This document shows positions 24,431 through 37,365 of a DNA stretch of 64,000 bases, piece after piece. Under the pieces are notes generated by a model, which was not told where the DNA came from, searched no databases, and saw only the letters and a program-made list of their open reading frames with translations. Positions within the stretch are counted from its first letter, which is position 1; each line of letters opens with the position of its first letter. A program made the translations under genes and the position numbers. Origin of the DNA: Dreissena polymorpha (Eukaryota; Mollusca; Bivalvia; Myida; Dreissenidae); assembly GCF_020536995.1 (NCBI RefSeq), contig NC_068360.1:372001-436000 (forward strand), in the 5' to 3' direction.

Positions 24431-25110
24431 AATAACTATGTATAGACATCGTGAACAATACATAGTGAGCAATCTACCCATATATACAATATATAATCAT
24501 ATCATAATATATATATATATATATATGTACTGTGCACGGTACTTACCGAAAAGAAAGGCGCAACTTCAAAAACGTCCCTCTCGTACATAAACTGGAGCGT
24601 TTTATATCCAGAATACGAGAACACTGTGTACGATCCCTTACACAAATAATCAGACAAGTACTTTGTCTGGCTATGTCCCACTACTAAAGGCATTGTAAGT
24701 AAATAAAATCAAACACAACAATTCGAGCACAAGGTCAATTAACACACTTTATATCAACACCGATTCATAAAATGTTTATATGATTTATATCGTGATCAAA
24801 GCTAGACTTGTATTGCAGTTATGATTTTTTTCTTAACAAAAAACTTCTTATTTAAGTATTCGGATCGGAACGGTTTGACAACAAGCTGTATATCTACCCA
24901 AGACCCAAATCTTCGATTGACAGTAAGTAAGAACAACATGCCAAGAGCAGATATACAAGGGTGGCACTAACCTGTGATCGCGACCATTGTATCCTTAATT
25001 GGCAGTTGTTGTTACTGTGTCCCCGGAAAATTTCAGGGTATTGCATGAACCATGTCACGAAATTGACATTTAACTGGTAATATCAATGTCAAAAGTAGCA
25101 GTAACAGACA

Positions 25111-25200
25111 TAGTTACCGTGACTTAGTGGTCTAAGGTGCCCATCTACCTACCCAGGGGTTGTGGATTGATATGGCATCTTTTCATATTGGTATTAACAC
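25111..25200 (+). mobile_element. possible SINE head (weak)
   Basis: TTACCGTGACTTAGTGGTCT followed by AAGGTGCCCATCTACC resembles the A-box half of the tRNA-derived SINEs seen elsewhere in the window. The B box is poor. Confidence 0.3.
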
Positions 25201-25239
25201 GGCCGTAGGAATAGGTCCATTGTTTACATTACAATGGTA

Positions 25240-27492
25240 TCAAATAATGTATGGTCGGTTGGGAAAGTGATGATTTTATCACCTTTTCCGGGTAGTCCTA
25301 TAGGCATTTGCGCGTGTACAAAACGTTAAAATAGGCCGACTTTGACCGCGATTTACAGGCTGAATCTGAACCTGCCTTAAAATATTTTTAGATGGTTAGA
25401 AACTGTGGAGGTTCTCCTGTACTACAATACCATTATAATTAATATCGAGTCAATAATACTGTTTTATAACCCCGTTTACCTTCTCCGGGTTTTCCTTAAG
25501 GCATTTCCGTGTGTAAAAAAAACCGTTAAAACAGGCTGACTTTGACCGGGATTTACAGGCGGACTCTGACCCTGCCATAAATTATTTTGACATGGTTAAT
25601 AACTGTGGAGTATCTTCTTTACAACGGTACCATTATAATTAATATCGGACGAATAATAATGCATTTATAACCATTTTCGCTTTGATGCTTCGCCTTATTT
25701 CATATTATGCTTTCTCACAATATTTTTTACATATTTAGAAACAGTGGAACAATACCGTAACAACGGTACCAAAAATGTATGGTCGGTTGGGAAAAGGATG
25801 CTTTTATAACCCCTTTTAGCTTTTCCGTGTTTTCCTCAAGACATTGTTCTGTGTTAAAAAAAACACGGTATTTTTCGGTCAACTTTTACCGCACAGCGAT
25901 TTACAGGTTAACACTGTCCCTGCCATAAAATATTTTAACATTATTAGAAACTGTAGAGGATCTTCTTTACAACGGTACCATTACAATTAATATCGGACGA
26001 ATAATAATGCATTTATAACCATTTATATCGGTTCCTGGTTTTCTTTACGGCATTAGCGTGTGTAAAAAAAAACCGTTAAAACAGGCCGACTTTGTCCGCG
26101 ATTTACAGGCCGACTACGATCCTGCCATAAAATATTTTCATATGGTTAGAAAATGTAGAGGATCTTCTTTACAACGGTACCATTATAATTAATATCGGAC
26201 GAATAATAATGCATTTATAACCATTTATATCGGTTCCGGGTTTTCTTTACGGCATTTGCGTGTGTAAAAAAACCGTTAAAACAGGCCGACTTTGTCCGCG
26301 ATTTACAGGCCGACTACGACCCTGCCATACAATATTTTGATATGGTTAGAATCTGTAGAGGATCTTCTTTACAACGGTACCATTATAATTAATATCGGAC
26401 GAATAATAATGCATTTATAACCATTTATATCGGTTCCGGGTTTTCTTCTCGGCATTTGCGTGTGTAAAAAAAACCGTTAAAACAGGCCGACTTTGTCCGC
26501 GATTTACAGGCCGACTACGACCCTGCCATACAATATTTTGATATGGTTAGAATCTGTAGAGGATCTTCTTTACAACGGTACCATTATAATTAATATCGGA
26601 CGAATAATAATGAAGTCATAACCATTTATATCGGTTCCGGGTTTTCTTCTCGGCATTTGCGTGTGTAAAAAAAAACGTTAAAACAGGCCGACTTTGTCCG
26701 CGATTTACAGGCCGACTACGACCCTGCCATAAAATATTTTGATATGGTTAGAATTTGTAGAGGATCTTCTTTACAACGGTACCATTATAATTAATATCGG
26801 ACGAATAATAATGAAGTTATAACCATTTATATCGGTTCCGGGTTTTCTTTTCGGCATTTGCGTGTGTAAAAAAAAACGTTAAAACAGGCCGACTTTGTCC
26901 GCGATTTACAGGCCGACTACGACCCTGCCATAAAATATTTTGATATGGTTAGAATCTGTAGAGGATCTTCTTTACAACGGTACCATTATAATTAATATCG
27001 GACGAATAATAATGAAGTTATAACCATTTATATCGGATCCGGGTTTTCTTTTCGGCATTTGCGTGTGTAAAAAAAAAACGTTAAAACAGGCCGACTTTGT
27101 CCGCGATTTACAGGCCGACTACGACCCTGCCATAAAATATTTTGATATGGTTAGAATCTGTAGAGGATCTTCTTTACAACGGTACCATTATAATTAATAT
27201 CGGACGAATAATAATGAAGTTATAACCATTTATATCGGATCCGGGTTTTCTTTTCGGCATTTGCGTGTGTAAAAAAAAACGTTAAAACAGGCCGACTTTG
27301 TCCGCGATTTACAGGCCGACTACGACCCTGCCATAAAATATTTTGATATGGTTAGAATCTGTAGAGGATCTTCTTTACAACGGTACCATTATAATTAATA
27401 TCGGACGAATAATAATGAAGTTATAACCATTTATATCGGATCCGGGTTTTACCATAAAGATTTCCGGATAGTTCCGGGTTTTATACCTCGCC
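25240..27492. repeat. right inverted end: eight good units plus decayed inner units
   Basis: Same unit as the left end, reversed. The eight outer units (about 25850-27447) are close to consensus, while three or four inner ones (about 25240-25850) are strongly diverged. Counting inward, units 1-3 carry GGATCC, units 4 onward GGTTCC, and unit 5 carries TGAAGTCATA, which mirrors the same unit number on the left arm. Confidence 0.9.
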
Positions 27493-27500
27493 TTTAGGTA
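27493..27500. repeat. right target-site duplication of the giant element
   Basis: TTTAGGTA, an exact copy of 8653-8660. Confidence 0.88.
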
Positions 27501-27904
27501 TATTTCATTCCCACAAAATGACAGACATGAAGAGAAAAGTAAAACTGGTTATTACAACAACCGATTAAAAGGTTGAACACCACTTACATTATTAAACCAT
27601 ATTGACACTGTTAATAGGCATCAATCTCCACTCAGAGTTGTCGTTCCTTGCTCTCAGATGTTGAATGATTCTATTTTTGGTGTTTAATAATATGATTATA
27701 GGTGCTACCTAATTTACGGGCAAAAGCTTTTTTGATAACCATGTATTTTTTATAAATATATGAACATTATTGTGTTTAAAATATTATAATTGTTTCAATA
27801 ATAAAGTAATGCATCCAAAAAGTTCAATCTTCAAACGAGTAACCTGTTCTTTAAGATCTAGCATCTTATAATTTTGTGTGTTTTCTTGCCGCAGGAATTT
27901 AAAG

Positions 27905-28050
27905 CTGGTTCAGTGGCTGCGGTATAGTTGATATGTCTGCTTACTGGCTAAGTCACTGGGAGGTCTCTGTAATTATCCCTGAAGTAGGAGCATTCTTTAG
28001 ATTGCCCTTATGACACTAAGTACTGGTCCTACCCAGGAAACAGTTTGTTT
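27905..28050 (+). mobile_element. tRNA-derived SINE, decayed
   Basis: The tail CACTAAGTACTGGTCCTACC and CAGGAAAC matches the 4217 SINE. The head GTGGCTGCGGTATAGTTGAT is a diverged A box. Confidence 0.6.
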
Positions 28051-28733
28051 CATCAAATGTCTCAAGTAAACTTAACAGCTTGCAAATGCAGTTGATTTTA
28101 TCATACACTGATTTAACATAATCAAAATTATGTGATTTGTCATTACCGGTAATCAATTTTGATTGACTGTCATCAATTTACAATAATATTTACGTATATG
28201 AAATTACAAAGTGATGTTATCTTTTGAAAAACTGTGGAATCAATGAAGTAACATTGTATTACCTTTTACAAAATTAAAATACTTGTTTTGTACTAGCCCA
28301 TAAAACATGTATTATGGAACAACAAGTAATAACCAATTAATTAATTACACAATAGAAAGGAAATCATATTAATGGCATTACGCATTAACTAAACAAGCTA
28401 TTTGCTACTGTTTAGAATTACACTAACTAAAAAATGATCACAACATGTACTTTAGTCTTAGTGCTTTTAGATACTTGTGGTAAGTTTTGTATGACTAGTT
28501 TGACATTTATTGGCAGACACTTGTCGATATATAGACTAAATTTGCATGGGAACCTTCATATTTCTTCAGCATAATTGCCTTCAAATTGTTCATTTAACAA
28601 CACTTGTTTGCACATCTTATAATGCCATAGCTGATTTTTTTTATAGATAGACAGATATAGACATTTCAAAGTTCTATAAAAGTTCACACATGTTCCATCC
28701 AAGTAAACCAACAGAACCAATAAATAAGATCAC

Positions 28734-28877
28734 CACAGCTAATAACTGTGTGTATAGCTTCGAAACTTTGATAGTTCAGGAATCCCTCCTTTGTTGATTT
28801 CTGGATACCAAAACTGTCAGTTTTGCTCGATAGAATGGCTTGAGTGATGCCCAGCTCTTGCCTTGGCAGAACAGTTT
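28734..28877 (-). other. possible exon
   Basis: An open stretch of 47 residues (starting ETVLPRQELGITQAILSSK) lies between an acceptor-like TTTTTTAG and a weak donor-like GTGATC. It does not join in frame to the exon at 33980-34109. The residues look protein-like but resemble no family I know. Confidence 0.3.
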
Positions 28878-28969
28878 CTAAAAAACGGAAAACCAACAAA
28901 TATCTTAAAATTTGATAAATGATGCACAATAATTATACGGGAAATCCAGTATTATTACATGCGACTAAC

Positions 28970-30312
28970 GTTCATAGTCTAATTTCAGCTGTTCACCAAC
29001 TTTATACAGGACATCTGGTATTTTGGACATTTGACTAAAATGCTATACTCAATGAAACATGGTCCTTTGTCCGACGCGCACCATCACTATACAGGAAATC
29101 CAGCAATTTGACAAATTCCCAACATGTTATAGTCACTGTCAGCTGTGCACCATCATTATACGGGACATCCAGTATTTGGAGGTATTTGGATATAATGACC
29201 AACATGTTATACTCAATGTTTCATGGTCACTGTCAGCCGCGTACAATCTTTATACTGGTCATCCAGTATTTGGACAAGTGCATTACATGTTATATTCAAT
29301 GTTACATAGTCCCTTGTGAGCATCGCACCATCTTTATACCGGACATCCAGTATTTGGACATGTACCTACAATGGTATACTCTATGGTATATACAGTAGTC
29401 ACTGTCAGCCGCGCACCATCTTTATAGGCTACATCCAGTATTTGGATATATACCTACAATGGTATACTCTATGGTATATACAGTGGTCACTGTCAGCCGC
29501 GCACCATCTTTATAGGCTACATCTGGTATTTAGATATGTACCTACAATGGTATACTCCATGTCATATAGTCACTGTCAGCCGCGCACCATTTTTATAGGC
29601 TACATCTGGTATTTGGATATGTACCTACAATGGTATACTCTATGGTATATACAGTAGTCACCGTCAGCCGCGCACCATCTTTATAGGCTACATCTGGTAT
29701 TTGGATATGTACCTACAATGGTATGCTCCATGTTATATAGTCACGGTCAGCCGCGCACCATCTTTATACGGGACATCTGGTATTTGGATATATGCCTACA
29801 ATGGTATGCTCCATGTTATATAGTCATTGTCAGCCGCGCACCAATGTTTTACGGGTCATCCAGTATTTGGATGTATGCCTTACATGTTATACTCAATGTT
29901 TTATGGTCCCTTGTCAGTCGTGCCTCATCTTTATACAGGACATCCGGTATTTGGACATTTGTTTAACATGTTATACTCAATGTAACATAGTCACAGTCAG
30001 CCGCGCTCAAACGTTTTAAGGTACATCCAGTAATTTGATGTATGCCTAACATGTTATCAGGTACTCAATGTTATATGGTCTCTTGTCAGTCGCGCACCAT
30101 TTTTACACGGGACATCCCGTATTGGGATGTATGCCTTATATGTTATACTCAATGTTGCATGGTCCCTTGTCAGTTGCTTACACTCTTTATGCTGGACATA
30201 TCGTATTTAGACATATGCCCAGCATGTTAACGTCAATATGACATAGTCCCTTTTCAGCCACGCGCCATCTTTATACGGGACATCCAGTATTTGGACATGT
30301 GCCTAACAGTAA
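28970..30312. repeat. satellite array, about 86-base units
   Basis: About fifteen head-to-tail units. Each carries GTCAGCCGCGCACCATCTTT, an ATCC(A/G)GTATTTGGA block and TATACTC(A/T)ATG. Units vary at the edges and are most alike around 29400-29760. The open frames here simply follow the repeat. Confidence 0.85.
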
Positions 30313-30519
30313 AACGTCAAACTTGCGTCGAACAACATGGCATCGGATTCCCTTTATATGAGGAAGGTAGTTTGTGTTAAAACACATTCGCTTATTCGAT
30401 TGGCGCATTATATGTGTGTTTAATGTCTTTCCTTTCGTCAAATTTATCGAAGAAAAAGTAAGAAACACCATGCTTTATACGTTTACGGTGTTTACATTTT
30501 TTTATTTTGGAAAAGCATG

Positions 30520-30670
30520 AAATTGAGTCTCGCTCTGGGAAAACCAGGCTTAATGCATGTGTGTTGTGTCGTCCCAGAAAAGCGTTTGCGCTTTAATGGC
30601 ATTTTGTTTTAAAGGAAATCCTTTCTTATGCACGGGCATTAAGCCCGGTTTTCAAACTGCGCGACTCAGC
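30520..30670. mobile_element. palindromic MITE, copy 2
   Basis: Starts GAGTCTCGCTCTGGGAAAAC and ends GGGCATTAAGCCCGGTTTTC, the inverted ends of the family seen at 12240. It lies in the gap between the two parts of the 86-base satellite. Confidence 0.65.
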
Positions 30671-31049
30671 ACATATTACAAGTATAAAGTTATTTAAAAA
30701 AGAGGCAATAAAATAAAACGCCAGGATTGACTGACCAACCCTTACATTCATACTGAAAGCTTACACATCTGTAATTCTTAAAGACCAAATTTTATTTAAG
30801 TTTTGTTTGTAAATTTTAATAATCGCACATCTTTTTAATGACGCGGGCATTGTTTCATGTAATGAAAGTAAGGTGTCTTACGAGTAAATATTCTCACAAA
30901 TGGAAGTTGTCGGGCTAATAGGATAAGACCAATGATGTAGGATTTGATAAACACGTACTTTAAAGTATAATCAGTTGCTATGGTATCTTATTTGAACCAT
31001 TGTCGAAAATACGCTTCGTTTACATTTGTATTTGTTCAAAGATCGTGAA

Positions 31050-31580
31050 AGTATTTCGATATATGCCCTACATGTTGTACTCAATAGTTTATGGTCATGG
31101 TCAGCCGTGCACCAACGTTATATGGGACGTCCAGTATTTGGATATACATGTATGCCTTGCATGTTGTTCTCATTATTACATGGTCCCTTGACAGCCGCGC
31201 ACACTCTTTATAGAGGACATCCAGTATTTGGATATATGCCTTACAGTTTGTACTCCAGGACCTCATTATATGGTCCCGTGTCCGCCGCGGACATCTTTAT
31301 ACAGGACATCCAGTATATAGATATATGCCTTACTTGTAATACTCAATGTTACAATCAGTGTCAGCCGCGCGCTAACTTTATTCGGGACATAGGTATTTGG
31401 ACACCTGCCTCACATTTTATTCTCAGTATTACATGGTCACTGTAAGCCGTGAACCAACGTTACGCGAGACATTCAATATTTGAACATAAGAGTTACATAT
31501 TCCTTTATTAGCCCCACACCATCTGAATTCCAGGATATCCAGTATTTGGATATATGGCTTACATATTGTACTCAAGAGTA
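31050..31580. repeat. satellite array, about 86-base units, second block
   Basis: Same unit as 28970-30312, about six more diverged copies. The two blocks are separated by about 0.74 kb that includes a MITE, so they were probably once one array. Confidence 0.8.
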
Positions 31581-31856
31581 ACATGGTCAGTTAAATTTAT
31601 TGAAAACATGAAAAAGAATACTGAATGACATAGTTTATTATTTAAATGACCACAAACATGAAAATATGTACAATTTTATTGCAAGACATTACGACACATT
31701 TAAAATTAGACATAAGATGAACATGGTATAAAATAACAATACTAGGCAAAAAAGGTTATATTGAAATACAGTAATGAAATTTCATTTATTTGTTGATTAA
31801 AATTAAAAAAGGGACAAAATTGTCACAAAACCTGGTTAAAAAATAAATATTTATAA

Positions 31857-32690
31857 CTAGAGCTTTGTCATAGATGTGTACCGAGTAATTTTAAAATCTC
31901 ACAATGAATGACATAGTTATGGCCCGGACAAGCTCATTTATGGCCATTTTTGTCTTTTGAACTCCAAGTGTGACCTCGACCTTGGAGATATTGACATAAT
32001 TCTTTCGCATGACACACTGTCTAATGATTGTGAGCAAATGTACAGAGTAATTTTCAATCTCACAATGAATGACATAGTTATGGCCCGGACAAGCTCATTT
32101 ATGGCCATTATTTACCTTTGAACTCAAAGTGTGACCTTGACGTTGCAGATATCGACAATTCTTTCGCATGACACACCGTCCAATTATTGTGAACAAATGT
32201 ACCAAATGATTTTAAAATCTCACAATGAATGACATAGTTATATCCCGGACAAGCTCATTTATGGCCATTTTTTACCTTTGAACTCAATATGTGACCTTGA
32301 CCTTGGAGATATCGACATAATTCTTTCGCATGACACACCTTCCAATAATGGTGAACAAATGTGCCAAATGATTTAAAATCTCACAATGAACGACATAGTT
32401 ATGGCCCATACAAGCTCATTCATTGCCATTTTTGACCTTTGAACTCAAAGTGTGACCTTCACCTTGGAGTTAGTAACGTTATTCTTTCGCGCGACACACC
32501 GTCCAATAATGGTGAACAAATGTGCCTAATGATTTTAAAATCTCACAATGAATGGCATAGTTATGGCCTGGACAAGCTCATTTATGGCCATTTTGGACCT
32601 TTGAACTCAAATTGTGACCTTGACCTTGGAGATATCGACGTTATTCTATCACGCGAAACAACGTCAATGTGCTCAGGTGAGCTAAAAAAA
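31857..32690. repeat. element with five tandem units of about 168 bases
   Basis: Units contain CTCACAATGAATGACATAGT, GGCCCGGACAAGCTCATT and TTTGAACTC. The segment ends CTCAGGTGAGCTAAAAAA, an end shared with 38565-39617 and, with small changes, 43118-44986, so these look like members of one class of non-autonomous element. Confidence 0.7.
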
Positions 32691-33979
32691 ACAAGCATCA
32701 GAAGGCATTAAACAGTGCAATATCAAATAAAGATACAAAGGCAAATCAAAGCTGAATTTAAGTGACATTTTAGGCTCATTTGCATATCTTTTGATACTTA
32801 GGCTATAGCTTTGTCACTAATCACTAAAAATACCCGAGAGACAGTTTTGACTGGGATGAAATTGACTGACTCAGTTAGGAATAAGAGCATAAGTTTGGGA
32901 TATGTAAATAAATTCACATGAAAACTGTGTCTCGCATATCTTCACTGCATGATTATGACGAGGTATAACATTAGTCACTTAAAAAAACAGAAGCTTGCTC
33001 CACTAAGTTCCCATTAGGTGGGGAAAAGGCATAGATTTTGTCAAAATTTAATTAAGAATTGAATATCATTTTTCTGCATTTCATCAGTGTATGAACTGTC
33101 GGAAAAATTACACCTAATTTGCATAAACACCAACGTAATTACAATACAAAATTATCTTAAAGCTGAAATTCTATCGTGATAAGAGTCATAAAAGTCCTTT
33201 TTAATCTAGCGTATGAATATATTTTCAGTTTCGGTTTCATCTCCGTCAAATGGGTATATCGTTGAAGCTCGTGCACAAAATATAACGTCAGTTCGCTATT
33301 GACCAATAAAAAACACCATAAAGTTTTGCGGAAAACATAATGTCATTTTGGCAACTTGTTTATGACCAGAAAGTAGCGCCATGAATATTCATGTTTAAAT
33401 TTGCATACAAGGTGGGTTCATCAGAAAATGAAAAACCAGTCAATGAACAAATTATCCAATCAGAATACAGCATTCATATGAAAGTGACAAGAGTTGTAAT
33501 TATTTGTCCATAACTCCGTCCTCTGTGAATCAGCGCACATGGAAAGTGCGTCTCGAACATCTGCACTTCATGCTTAGAAATACTTTACCAGTTAAGATAT
33601 TCAAAAACATTCATAAACATACTCCTCTCACAAAAATTATCTTTACAGTTTAAGAACTAATGTGTACAGTTTCATAAGATTGTGAATTGTTATGAGAACT
33701 TTAACAATTCACAATCTAATGAGCACAGCTTCATTACAAAACTTCTAACTAACAGCCAGTCATAGGCCTATCTTTTGAAATAAAGTTCTCATAACAATTC
33801 ACAATCTAATGTGCACAGCTTCATTAAAAATCTCACTAATAGCTAGTCATACGTCTGGCACTCAAGTTCCCATAACAAATAATCTATAAAATAAGCCAGT
33901 AGATTATAATATAAACCAAACAATTAACACAAGCCGCTAGAGACATGCAGTCTGGCACAATGGCTGTCGTGATGTGGCC
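32691..33979. other. no gene recognised
   Basis: AT-rich. CATAACAATTCACAATCTAA occurs twice (near 33690-33720, reversed, and 33790-33810). Confidence 0.5.
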
Positions 33980-36957
33980 TCATGGTGATGTTTGTTCTCT
34001 CTTCCTACATTCCAGGTCAATTATATCATACTGCTTACAATATAGCCATGACAGCAGCAATGCAGAAGCCTCTTTCGAAAGACACATCATCATGTGTTCG
34101 ATGTAGATTCTGTAAATAAAAACAATTTGGCATAATTCTTTTTTTTTCCATTTTTTGAAATGCATATCTAATATAGCTTATTAGTTAACACCAAGAGAAA
34201 TATTTGGAGCCATATATTTGACTTTGAAGGATGACCTTAACCTTTCACCACTCTAAATGTGCAGCTCCAGGATATATACATGCATGCCAAATATCAAGTT
34301 GCTATCTTCAATATTGCAAAGGTTATGACCAAGGTTAAGTTTTTAGACAGACACACACATACAATGGCAGACAGGCCAAAAACAATATACCCCCAATCAT
34401 TCGATCCGCGGGCATTATTACTGGTAATCTTCTATATTTTTATTATTGAAATCTCATTATCAGCGCTCACTGCATGACACTGATGACCTCGTTTTTCAAC
34501 TTCTAAACAATTAAAATATACAATAGCTCACAGCTTTTTTTTTTTTATGTTCTTCAAAAATTCTGTGCAATCGGCTGTCCTCATTTTCCCCATTTGTTCT
34601 CAAGGCGTATATATTGCTAAATTAATAACAAAAGCTGGATAAGTCAAATTCATCCTCTTAATAAATATATTAGAAATAATTAATTGTCCATGTTACCTAA
34701 ATCATCCAGATAACCCATTATTTCCCTAAGTGTGTCCTCCTTTTTGTATACTAAACATACTCTTTTATATTATAACGTAGAACATGAAGGCCATTCAGGC
34801 CTGGGCCTCTCGCCTTAAGTACCCTGACCATTGGGGCAATATTATAGAGGACCTCTAAATGAAGCATTAATCTAAATATATCAGAAGTTTTATTTAATCC
34901 AGCAAATGTAACTAAAATTGTCATCAAACAGTTGTCATAACAATTATTTGAATGATGGCCTTGCCTCAGCATACAAATCATACAAATACATATACATGTA
35001 CTTACTTGGGATTATTGTATCGTTTCAAAAGCTGTTTTGAAATTCTGTCTTGAATCTCCCCTTGAACCTGAAGAGTAATACTGAGCAATTACAAGACCTG
35101 ACAATGCACACATAATTTAACAAAGTAAGAAATCCATTTTGATCACATTATTCTGTTGGAAATGATAAACATGCTGCTTCCAGACTTTTTTACGATCTTT
35201 ACAATGTTTCAAATCTAATTTTGATGTTTGGAAAGCCATTTTTCTAAGGATTTATATTGATAAAACTAAACTAGAGATATTGCATAACATGTTGAAAATA
35301 CCCCAAAGTCATTATTATTTACATGAAAACTAGATACGTGTATTAAGGACACTTTTACACAACCAGTTGCACATCATCTCTTCATGTGCACCTAATGACT
35401 TTGTTATAAATTATGTGATTTTGAAATATATTCAAACTAATGATAATCATAAAATGTCCCACACAAAAACAAACATGAACACACTCCAACAGGCAGAGGT
35501 AACATGATATGCTCTTTCAACATTAAAAAGGCAGGGACATAAAAGTGACAAATATAAATACTGATATTTTTGGTTACAGAAAATTCAAGATAAACAATCT
35601 TTAGTGGATATTATTAATTGTACAGAAAATGATATGACACAGTATTAAAAGAAAACCAAAGAAAGTTCCTCTAGACGCAAAACTTGTTCAGCATTACATA
35701 AAAGTTGTCTGTTGTTTGATATGTACTTGAATGGCTCGTTGACAAACTGGTGGTGCCTTCTGTGCTAAGGTATTACACTGCCAATTAATGATGAATTTAG
35801 TAATGCAGCCTTTTATATGAGCAAATTTTGACAAAATCCAGAAAAATCATATTTGAGCGTAAATATGCAAAATAAATGTTCCATATTGAAAAACAAAACA
35901 GCATTGTATGTTTTGAAATGTAATTTTATAATTAACAAGAGATGTGTTTGTCAAAAACACAATGCCCCCTTCTGCGCCGCTTTGATGCCATATATTTGAC
36001 CTTTGACCTTGAAGGATGACCTTGACCTTTGACCTTGAAGGATGACCTTGACCTTTCACCACTCAAAATGTGCAGCTCCATGACATACACATGCATGCCA
36101 AATATCTGAAGTAACATAGAAGTTATGGGCATTTTTTGAAACCTAAACGCGAAACCTAAATGCAAAGTGTGACGGAAGGACAGACAGACGGACGGTCCGA
36201 TCACTATATGCCCTCCTTCAGGGGCATAAAATGTGTCAATTTGTACATTTTAAATTCATTGTGTGTACAATAACCAAATGTGAAGCAACATACCATACTT
36301 GTTTGTCACATTTGACAATGTCTTGCAAACGCACATTCTGAAGCTGTAAACAAGGAAAAGTCATGTAGGGGGTAAATACAAATATATTAATTACATATTG
36401 TTAACATTGGGTTCTATAAACACACATGCCCCTGCCGGATACATGAATGTCAGTAAATGTTTCAAGGAAGCAACTGTACGAGTATCAAGGCTAAATGATA
36501 TAGAAAATTTATACAGTAAACTAAGGTTTCACCTAGAGATACATATATGATTTCTTTGAAAGTTAGCATAACTTTCTTGCTTTATATTTGCTCACCTCCT
36601 TGTCGCATACTGGACAAAGTTCTGTCAAATGACCTGCAGCTTGGACACACTGATGTTTCTGCTGTTTGCATACCTTGCAATACCACAAGCTCCTGAAGTG
36701 AAATGAATTTTATTAATAAGATAAGTATTTCTGAACACTTTTCTTAACCTGAACTATCAAGCTCATTGTTATTGAACAGGTTACAAACTTGATTTTATTA
36801 AATGTATGATTGCTTAGAAGGTATAACCAGTATATATTTAATTTAATTTTTAAACAAAGTTTAAGTTTACCCTTCCACTTCATTGTCACAAACACAGACA
36901 CAGTCCATTATTAGGTTTTTTCTATGTAGCCGGTGGGTAGTAGAATGATAAATGTCT
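33980..36957 (-). CDS. small Cys-rich (zinc-binding-like) spliced gene, or 3-prime part of a larger gene
   Basis: Five exons join in frame with GT..AG borders: 36871-36957, 36596-36692, 36299-36343, 35006-35067 and 33980-34109. Together they encode about 139 residues to a stop. The first ATG is at 36906-36908, but the frame stays open through 16 more residues to a strong acceptor (TTTATTTTTTTCAG), so the gene may continue upstream. The product opens with MDCVCVCDNEVEG, then LWYCKVCKQQKHQC, a GHLTELCPVCDKE motif and a helical tail with KQLLKRYNN. Paired cysteines and histidines suggest one or two zinc sites. I recognise no family. No upstream exon with the needed phase was found between 37 and 42 kb. 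Confidence 0.65.
34180..34430 (+). repeat. dispersed TGACCTTGACC-type element
   Basis: Carries AAGGATGACCTTAACCTTTC, ATGCATGCCAAATATCAAGT and GCTATCTTCAATATTGCAAA. The same blocks occur at 35937, 48235 and 49663. Bivalve-type non-autonomous repeat; no coding capacity. Confidence 0.65.
35937..36232 (+). repeat. dispersed TGACCTTGACC-type element
   Basis: Begins AACAAGAGATGTGTTTGTCA and ends CTTCAGGGGCATAAAA, with two tandem TTGACCTTTGACCTTGAAGG motifs inside. It lies in the intron between the exons at 35006 and 36299. Confidence 0.7.
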
Positions 36958-37049
36958 CTGAAAAAAATAAACTAAAGTTTCAGACACTTTCATTACTTTT
37001 ACTGACAAGGCAAAAAGATCAATCTGTTTGAAATGACTACATTTAATTT

Positions 37050-37365
37050 TTATGCACCCGAAGGAGGGCAGATAGTGATCGCACTGTCCGGTCGTCTGTC
37101 CGTCACACTTTGCGTTTAGGTTTCGAAAAATGCTCATAACTTCTATGTCGCTTCAGATGTAACCTTCATATTTGGTATGCATGTGTATATGGACAAGGCC
37201 TTACTATAACCACAAAAATTTTGACCCCTGTGACCTTGACCTTGAACTTAGGGTCCGCGTTTAGGTTTCGAAATCTGCGTTTAAGTTTTGAAAAATGCTC
37301 ATAACTTCTTTCAAAGCGTTTATAGGGGGCATATGTCATGCTATGGTGACAGCTCTTGTTCTTGA
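37050..37365 (-). repeat. dispersed element ending in GGGGCATAAAA class (reverse)
   Basis: Reads TTTTTATGCACCCGAAGGAG at its end, then repeated CGTTTAGGTTTCGAAA blocks. Related in reverse orientation to 59740-60450. Confidence 0.6.

Larger units (their letters stand above)
8661..27492 (-). mobile_element. giant Mutator-like DNA transposon, 18.8 kb, with satellite-array inverted ends
   Basis: Both outer ends start GGCGAGGTATAAAACCCGG (8661 forward, 27492 reverse) and are flanked by the 8-base direct repeat TTTAGGTA (8653-8660 and 27493-27500). Beyond a unique outer segment of about 45 bases, each end is an array of a 200-base unit in opposite orientation. Internally, on the minus strand, it carries a MULE transposase with SWIM, ULP1-protease and PHD domains. 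The 8-base duplication, inverted ends and transposase type agree with the Mutator superfamily. MULEs bearing ULP1 domains are known (for example Kaonashi of plants). An 18.8 kb size with satellite-built ends is unusual. Other repeats have accumulated inside. Confidence 0.9.

Noticed and set aside
29059-30230. Plus-strand open frames with repeated AVH/TIFI...YLD motifs
   Set aside because: They track the 86-base satellite and differ from unit to unit only by frame.
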